Positions 59,410-64,000 of a stretch of DNA of 64,000 nt are shown one piece after another. The DNA lies in the NCBI RefSeq assembly GCF_004785955.1, contig NZ_ML214300.1, positions 947,789 to 1,011,788 on the forward strand. The letters are read 5' to 3'. The first letter of the stretch is position 1, and every line of letters starts with the position of its first letter. The notes beneath the pieces are model-generated. The model did no database searches. It was not told the DNA's origin and was given only the letters and a program-made list of their open reading frames with translations. The translations under genes were made by a program, and so were the position numbers. Origin of the DNA: Halostella litorea. GTDB lineage: Archaea > Halobacteriota > Halobacteria > Halobacteriales > Natronoarchaeaceae.

Positions 59410-60234
59410 ATGCTGGAGCTGGAACACCGGTTCCGCGTGGTCGACGTGCACGCGCGGCTGAACCCGGACGACGTCTCGGCCGTCCGCGGCCGGGCCATCT
59501 CGCCGGACAAGCTGGAGCGCGAGATGCACCAGGCCGGCGTCGTCCGCTCGGTCGTGTTCCCGGGCTCCGGCGACGGCCGGAGCTACCTGCAGTCGAACAA
59601 CGCCGTCGCCCGGCTCTCCGTCGAGCGCCCGTTCGTCGCCTTCGCCCGCATCAACGGCCCGCGGACGCCCGGCGAGTCCGCCGGCGCGCGGCTCCGTAAC
59701 CTGACGGCGTCCCGCGACGACAGCCACACCTCCCCGGAGGACGTGGAGCAGTACGCCTACGACGACCGCTTCTACGGCTTCAAGATAAACCCCGCCACGG
59801 ACGGCCTGCCCGACGAGGGGGTGCTCGACGAACTCGACGACGTCGGGCTGCCGGTGCTGGTCCACGGCGGCGCGTCCTGTCCGCCGGACGTCGTCGCCGA
59901 CGCCCTGCTGGACCGCTCGTTCCCCGTGGTCCTCGCGCACTTCGGCGGCCACCCGCTCGACCGCGGACTGATGGACGATGCGATCGACCTGCTTGGCGAG
60001 TTCGACGACTACTACCTCGACACGAGCTTCGTCCGCTACCGCGAACAACTGGAGCGCGCCCTGCTCGAACACCCCGACCGGGTCATGTTCGGCAGCGGCG
60101 CGCCGTCGGCCCACCCGAACGTCGGCGTCATGGAGCTACTCACGCTGGACGTCTCCGAGGACAAGATGCGCCGGGCGTTCTCGAAGAACGCCGCGCGCGT
60201 GATAGACGCACTCGCGCCGGAGGGCGAGCGATAG
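59410..60234 (+). CDS. amidohydrolase_2-like TIM-barrel protein with incomplete metal site
   Basis: 274 residues of the amidohydrolase-2 (ACMSD-like) fold. Barrel strands carry VVDVHARLNP, FYGFKINPATDG, LPVLVHGGASCPP, VVLAHFGGHP, YYLDTSF and MFGSGAPSAHP. The first HxH is reduced to one histidine (VHARL) and the usual aspartate in GSDxP is glycine (FGSGAP), so two of the five metal ligands are missing. The enzyme may still hydrolyse or decarboxylate with one metal, or be non-catalytic. The start at 59410 is MLELEHRFRVVDVH. Followed closely by a small membrane protein. Confidence 0.82.
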   Translation: MLELEHRFRVVDVHARLNPDDVSAVRGRAISPDKLEREMHQAGVVRSVVFPGSGDGRSYLQSNNAVARLSVERPFVAFARINGPRTPGESAGARLRNLTASRDDSHTSPEDVEQYAYDDRFYGFKINPATDGLPDEGVLDELDDVGLPVLVHGGASCPPDVVADALLDRSFPVVLAHFGGHPLDRGLMDDAIDLLGEFDDYYLDTSFVRYREQLERALLEHPDRVMFGSGAPSAHPNVGVMELLTLDVSEDKMRRAFSKNAARVIDALAPEGER

Positions 60235-60235
60235 G

Positions 60236-60412
60236 ATGGTCTGGGAGTTCGTCGTCGGGTTCCTGTTTCTCGTCGCCGCGTCGTACATCGGGACCACGAT
60301 GGCGCTTCGGGGCTTTTTCGGTCGGGAGTACGCTGACCCGCGGACCGCCGAGGCCGACACGTCCGGTGACGGCGGGACGGGCGGCGAGTCGGACGACGCG
60401 GCCGAGGACTGA
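60236..60412 (+). CDS. single-helix membrane peptide (58 aa)
   Basis: 58 residues starting one base after the amidohydrolase stop. MVWEFVVGFLFLVAASYIG is one membrane helix, followed by ALRGFFGREYADPRTAE and an acidic Gly/Asp tail. The tight spacing, coding-like base use and typical haloarchaeal acidic end make it a likely real small gene. Function unknown. Confidence 0.65.
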   Translation: MVWEFVVGFLFLVAASYIGTTMALRGFFGREYADPRTAEADTSGDGGTGGESDDAAED

Positions 60413-60489
60413 CGCGGAGGGCATCACCGGGTGGACCTGCCGCTTGAGCCGTCGCTGTGACGGCCGCAGCGTCGATCGGAGAAGCGTCC

Positions 60490-61092
60490 CTACAGTTCCT
60501 CGGTGCTCCCTTCGGGTTCGCGCTCGCGGAAGATCTGCCCCTCGAACAGGTTCACCATCACGTCGTCGTCCTGCCAGGCGTTCGGGGGGAGGCCGGCCTT
60601 GCGGCAGACGCGCGCGAGGTACTCGGCCTCGGACCAGTCGTTCTCGACCGGGACGGTCGGGTAGAGCCAGCCGCTCTTGCCGCCGGCGTCGACGGCGACG
60701 CCGTGTGTGCCGAGTTCCATGTCCGCGACGGGGTCGTCCGTGAGGACGACGTTACAGACGGCACAGACCGAGACAGTGAGGTTCGACAGCTCGGCGGGCG
60801 TCACCTCGGAGCCACAGGAGTCGTCGCTGGCCGCGCGGATCGCCGAGTCGACGATGACGTGGCCGAGTTGGTCGTTGCCCTGATACCCGCCGGAGCAGCC
60901 CCGGAGACTCCCCCGCCCTCGCGTCGATTCGAGACGGACGAACGCGCCGGTACGGGCGTAGAACGCGTCGCGCATGCTTCCCGGCTGCTCGCGTTGACCG
61001 TTTCGAACGTACGACTCGACGGCTTCCCGCGCCAGTTCCACCGCTCGCGCGCCGTCTTCGTACGAGAGATCGACGCTCTGTACCTGAGACAT
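60490..61092 (-). CDS. AMMECR1-family protein
   Basis: 200 residues. The conserved core is GRGSLRGCSGGYQGNDQL (family LRGCIG), with VTPAELSNLTVSVCAV and the C-terminal VPVENDWSEAEYLARVCRKA. A universally distributed but functionally unsettled family, named after a human gene affected in Alport syndrome with elliptocytosis; often encoded with radical-SAM and MEMO proteins, not seen here. The cysteine in LRGCSG and several others may form an active site. Complete length. Confidence 0.92.
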   Translation of the reverse strand: MSQVQSVDLSYEDGARAVELAREAVESYVRNGQREQPGSMRDAFYARTGAFVRLESTRGRGSLRGCSGGYQGNDQLGHVIVDSAIRAASDDSCGSEVTPAELSNLTVSVCAVCNVVLTDDPVADMELGTHGVAVDAGGKSGWLYPTVPVENDWSEAEYLARVCRKAGLPPNAWQDDDVMVNLFEGQIFREREPEGSTEEL

Positions 61093-61252
61093 ACACCTTC
61101 CAAAGGGGTAGACGGCCTTCAACCCTTCCCTTCGAACGGTCGAAACTGGATTCGTTCCCGGGGAAGCGGCTCCGAAACGTTGGTATTCGGCCTCGGACTG
61201 GTACGTACCTCGCAAGCACCGCGCCGGCGGCCGAAAGGCGACGTTACCCGGC

Positions 61253-61267
61253 GTAAGACGGTCTTAC
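61253..61267. promoter_or_regulatory. GTAAGAC-G-GTCTTAC dyad upstream of rnpB
   Basis: A perfect 7-bp inverted repeat around a single base, about 62 bases before the predicted 5' end of the RNase P RNA. It may be an upstream control element. The whole 236-base interval 61093-61328 otherwise shows only a weak promoter-like TTAACC near 61300. Confidence 0.4.
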
Positions 61268-61328
61268 CGGCGCGGCATGTGGCGATCCGACCGAACGACT
61301 TAACCGCGCGAACGGAGTACGATCGGCC

Positions 61329-61731
61329 GGTAGAGAGAGCCTGACTGCCGCGGCGCGCGGCCCGGCGACGGGCCGCGCGTGCCACGCGGGGCGGTCCCCC
61401 CGGGACGCCCCGCGACCGCGAGGAAAGTCCCCCCACCGCCGGGCGGGCGACCGGGCGCAAGTCCGGAGCGGGAGACCGCTGGCTCTGGAACAGAAACGAC
61501 ACGTCTCCGTCCGACCGATGAGGCGCGCGAACCCGACCGCGAGGGAGGGGAGCTGACCCGCCGAGGGACGCGCGGTCACTCCGTGACCACGCCGACGACG
61601 GAGGAGCGGTGGAACGGCGAAACCTCGCCGGTGCAAGTCCGCGCGACAGGTAGCCCGGCGAACCCTTCGGGGTGGCGCGGACGCTCAGCCGAATGTCGGG
61701 CCGAACAGAAGGGGGCTTACTCCTCTCTGCC
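61329..61731 (+). ncRNA. rnpB: RNase P RNA (archaeal type A)
   Basis: The catalytic RNA of RNase P, which trims tRNA 5' ends. The universal CR-I element GAGGAAAGTCC is at 61420-61430 and the matching CR-V ACAGAAGGGGGCTTAC at 61705-61720. The ends pair as helix P1: GGTAGAGAG (61329-61337) with CTCTCTGCC (61723-61731), with one G-U pair. Two GC-rich hairpins lie between P1 and CR-I (61352-61383 and about 61385-61414). The length, about 403 bases, fits haloarchaeal RNase P RNAs. Open frames across this region on both strands are artefacts. Confidence 0.93.
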
Positions 61732-61806
61732 AGCTACACGCGTCCAGCGGCTGCGCCGGCCGCCGCGAGGCCGAACGAACGACCCCCTTGACGTCGTACG
61801 TCGGAC

Positions 61807-62577
61807 GTGTCGACCGCTCGCTCCGTGGCGGGGCTCGTCCGGGAACGGAACCTCACCTTCCTCGCGGCGAGCATCGCCTACTACGCGTTCGTCTCGCTGA
61901 TCCCGCTCATGCTGCTCGCGCTCGTCGTCGCCTCGGCCGTCGGCGGGCAGGCCTTCGCCGACCGCGTCGTCTCGCTGGCCGGCCAGTACCTGTCCGGGTC
62001 CGGGCAGCAGGTCGTGACCGAGGCGCTGACCAACGCCGAGGGCCGGGTCGGCGCGTCGGTCGTGAGCCTCGTCGCGCTGACCTGGAGCGGCCTGAAGCTG
62101 TTCCGGGGACTCGACATCGCGTTCGACGAGGTGTACGGCGACGAGCAGCAGCCGGGGCTGGCCGAACAGGTCCGCGACGCGCTCGTCGTCGTCGTCGCCG
62201 TCGGCGCGGCCGCGACGCTGGTGGTCGCCGTCGCGCTGGCGCTCAGGGTGATCGACCTCCGGATCCCGTACGTCAACGTGCTGGGGACGCTCGCGCTGGT
62301 CGCCGTCCTCGCGCTGGCCTTCCTGCCGCTGTACTACGTGCTCCCGCCGGACGAGGTGACGGTCCGGGAGGTGCTGCCGGGGACGGTGGTCGCCGCCGTC
62401 GGCTGGGTGCTCCTCCAGCTCGGGTTCCGCCTGTACGCCGCCAACGCCGGGACGTACGAGGCCTACGGCTACATCGGCGGCGTGTTGCTGTTCGTCACGT
62501 GGCTGTACTTCGCGAGCATCGTCGTCCTGCTCGGCGCGGCGGTAAACGCCGTCAGACAGCCCGGACGGCCCGGCTGA
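61807..62577 (+). CDS. YihY/BrkB-family membrane protein
   Basis: 256 residues with six hydrophobic helices. The motif region ERNLTFLAASIAYYAFVSLIP is the signature of this family, which was once called RNase BN in error. The middle ALTWSGLKLFRGLDIAFDEV and the end YGYIGGVLLFVTWLYFASIV are also typical. It starts at GTG 61807, 76 bases after the RNase P RNA end. Function unresolved; a transport or envelope role is assumed. Confidence 0.88.
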   Translation: MSTARSVAGLVRERNLTFLAASIAYYAFVSLIPLMLLALVVASAVGGQAFADRVVSLAGQYLSGSGQQVVTEALTNAEGRVGASVVSLVALTWSGLKLFRGLDIAFDEVYGDEQQPGLAEQVRDALVVVVAVGAAATLVVAVALALRVIDLRIPYVNVLGTLALVAVLALAFLPLYYVLPPDEVTVREVLPGTVVAAVGWVLLQLGFRLYAANAGTYEAYGYIGGVLLFVTWLYFASIVVLLGAAVNAVRQPGRPG

Positions 62578-62592
62578 CCCGCGGCCGGCGGC

Positions 62593-63741
62593 TCACTCGA
62601 ACCCGACCGCCTCGACGTCCGCCCGGGCGCGGGCCGCCGCCTCGTCGATGTCGAACTCGCGGACGATCTCGCCGTCGCGGACGAGCGGCTCCAGCAGCGG
62701 TTCGGCGTCGGCGGGCGCGTCCGCCGCCGCCAGGCCGACGTGGTGGCGGCCGTCGGGCGTGCGGTACACCTGCTTCGTCCCGGAGAGCTTCCCGCGCTTG
62801 GCGACCGGCTCGCCGTCGACGGCCACGATGTCCAGCCCGAAGTCGAACGGGTCGGCGTCGGTCACGTAGCCGCCGATCCCGAAGCCGTCGGCCACGTCGC
62901 GGAGGTTCCGCAGGGACTCGGGCGTCAGCCCGCCCGACAGGAAGATCCCCACGTCCTCGTGGCCGCGGGCGTCCAGCTCCCAGCGCACCTCCCGGACGAT
63001 GTGCCGGAAGTCGCCGCGCCGCGAGCCGGTGGTGTCGAGGCGGACGCTGTCCAGGGCGTCGCCGAGCGTCTCGGCCGCGCGGATCGTCTCGTCCTTCTCG
63101 TCGGTGAACGTGTCACAGAGCGCGACGCGGGGCACGTCCTCGCCGACGGCCTCGTCGAACGCCGCCCACGCGGCCTCCTGATTGCCCCGGCCGAAGCAGA
63201 TCATCAGCGCGTGGGGCATCGTGCCGCCGGCCTCCCGGCCCAGCACCTCCCCGGCGGCGACGTGGGAGAACCCGTCGAGCCCGGCGACCAGGCCGGCGCG
63301 CTCGACGACCGGCGTGATCGCCGGGTGGACGTGGCGCGCGCCGAAGGAGAGCACGAGCGACTCGGGGGCCGCCTTGCGCGCCCGGAGCGCGTTCGTGGTG
63401 AAGGCGCTGGCCCCCGAGAGGAAGCCAAGCAGCGACGTCTCGAAGCGGGCGAACTCCAGGTACGGCCCCTCGATACGGAGGACCGGCCCGCCGTCGAACA
63501 GCCGCCCCTCGCGGAGCGCGTCCACGTCGACGTCGCGACCCTCGAACAGCTGTGCGGCGTCCTCGACGCCCGCGAACGCCTGGAACTCGCCGGTCGGGAA
63601 CTGGTCGCAGGTCACCTCCGCCACGACGCGGGGGTTCCTGCCGGCGTGTTCGAGCGTCCGCTCGGTGCGCTCGAAGTAGGCGTCCGTCGCGGTCCCGTCG
63701 AGGATCGCGTCGGCCGACACCGTGTCGAAGGGGTTCGTCAT
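62593..63741 (-). CDS. nicotinate phosphoribosyltransferase
   Basis: 382 residues. Salvages nicotinate with PRPP to nicotinate mononucleotide, the substrate type used by NadM. Family segments: DAYFERTERTLEHAGRNPRV, EGPYLEFARFETSLLGFLSG, SFGARHVHPAITPVVERAG, LDTTGSRRGDF and IFLSGGLTPESLRNL near the PRPP site. The archaeal-type subfamily is shorter than the bacterial PncB. It is convergent with yihY (15-base gap). Nothing notable lies in the 79 bases upstream. Confidence 0.93.
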   Translation of the reverse strand: MTNPFDTVSADAILDGTATDAYFERTERTLEHAGRNPRVVAEVTCDQFPTGEFQAFAGVEDAAQLFEGRDVDVDALREGRLFDGGPVLRIEGPYLEFARFETSLLGFLSGASAFTTNALRARKAAPESLVLSFGARHVHPAITPVVERAGLVAGLDGFSHVAAGEVLGREAGGTMPHALMICFGRGNQEAAWAAFDEAVGEDVPRVALCDTFTDEKDETIRAAETLGDALDSVRLDTTGSRRGDFRHIVREVRWELDARGHEDVGIFLSGGLTPESLRNLRDVADGFGIGGYVTDADPFDFGLDIVAVDGEPVAKRGKLSGTKQVYRTPDGRHHVGLAAADAPADAEPLLEPLVRDGEIVREFDIDEAAARARADVEAVGFE

Positions 63742-63820
63742 ACCGGCACGTTCCCGGCGCTCGCGAAAAAGCTATCCGGTCCGACCCGCGTCCCCGGCGG
63801 GACGGCTCGCGCCGACCCGT

Positions 63821-64000
63821 CTAGCCGGCCCGTTCCGCGTGGACCGCCGGGAGGTCGTCGACCGTCGGCGCGTTCACCACGCGGACGGTCCGGCCCTCGC
63901 GGACCACCCGGAACGCGTCGCCGAACGCGTCGTCTTCCGGGACGCGGTAGACGCCGTCGCCGACCGCCGTCGCGTCGCGCTCGCCGAGCAGGTCGCGGTA
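63821..64000 (-). CDS. C-terminal end of an unidentified protein
   Basis: The last 59 codons of a gene that begins beyond the right edge. The visible part reads YRDLLGERDATAVGDGVYRV ... AFRVVREGRTVRVV and ends AVHAERAG, an acidic beta-rich tail with strong haloarchaeal codon use throughout and no internal stop. Too little is present to name a family. It would lie upstream of the nicotinate phosphoribosyltransferase gene on the same strand. Confidence 0.6.
   Translation of the reverse strand, partial: YRDLLGERDATAVGDGVYRVPEDDAFGDAFRVVREGRTVRVVNAPTVDDLPAVHAERAG

Noticed and set aside
61198-61208. GGTACGTACC palindrome upstream of rnpB
   Set aside because: Ten-base palindromes of this composition are expected by chance in the window and it has no promoter-related position.
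61379-61900. Open frames on both strands between AMMECR1 and YihY
   Set aside because: They cross the RNase P RNA, whose conserved elements and P1 pairing explain the sequence.

Overview
The window is a stretch of a haloarchaeal (class Halobacteria) chromosome. The evidence is very high GC, a strong bias to GAC/GAG codons giving acidic proteins, leaderless or short-leader genes with TATA-like boxes about 25-30 bases before the start codon, Tat-dependent lipoproteins, and archaeal-only genes: LonB, ABCE1, archaemetzincin, thermosome, Sec61 beta, the alternative early shikimate pathway and an A-type RNase P RNA. I see no tRNA, rRNA, CRISPR array, transposase, integrase or replication origin. 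Most of the window is ordinary core genome, densely packed, with many 4-base ATGA or 1-base TGATG stop/start overlaps.

Layout. 1-7.5 kb: a FAU-1-type gene cut by the window edge, a PrsW-like membrane protease, riboflavin synthase, an aldehyde dehydrogenase, a degenerate M24 peptidase-like protein and a UvrD-type helicase. 7.4-10.6 kb: two tiny zinc-ribbon proteins, a rhodanese, the E1-like enzyme UbaA, a JAMM protease (the attaching and removing enzymes of the SAMP ubiquitin-like system, side by side) and a cobalamin-binding-like protein. 10.6-17 kb: M32 carboxypeptidase, a Tat lipoprotein with a transglutaminase-like domain, an M20 peptidase and a HemAT-type aerotaxis transducer. 17-28.8 kb: PINA ATPase, a small winged-helix regulator, EMC6-like protein plus ABCE1, archaemetzincin, small membrane proteins, NpdG, thioredoxin, Sec61 beta, PdxT, a DUF151 nuclease-like protein and HisE.

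28.8-30.9 kb is a lower-GC patch: an orphan gene, an AT-rich intergenic region with three dyads, and a lipoprotein with a likely beta-helix. 31-36.9 kb: NOG1-like and EngB GTPases, SIMPL and DUF389 proteins and AroD. 37-43.7 kb: 3-dehydroquinate synthase II, the ADH synthase and trpA, trpB, trpC, which with aroD supply the first shikimate steps and the tryptophan branch. 43.7-44.4 kb: a membrane protein/Xre regulator pair behind two tandem perfect dyads. 44.4-51.9 kb: alcohol dehydrogenase, an SRPBCC protein, a cysteine-less MGMT-like protein, a CPBP protease, LonB, NadM and a SAM hydrolase.

51.9-57.4 kb holds a tightly packed three-gene unit: a Tat-exported five-PKD-repeat protein, a protein with a CARDB-like and a dockerin-like part but no signal peptide, and a membrane protein with PKD outside and a zinc ribbon inside. 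I do not recognise it as a described system, and it is the best candidate here for something new. 57.4-64 kb: a probable broken membrane gene, thermosome, an amidohydrolase relative, AMMECR1, the RNase P RNA gene, YihY, nicotinate phosphoribosyltransferase and a gene cut by the right edge.
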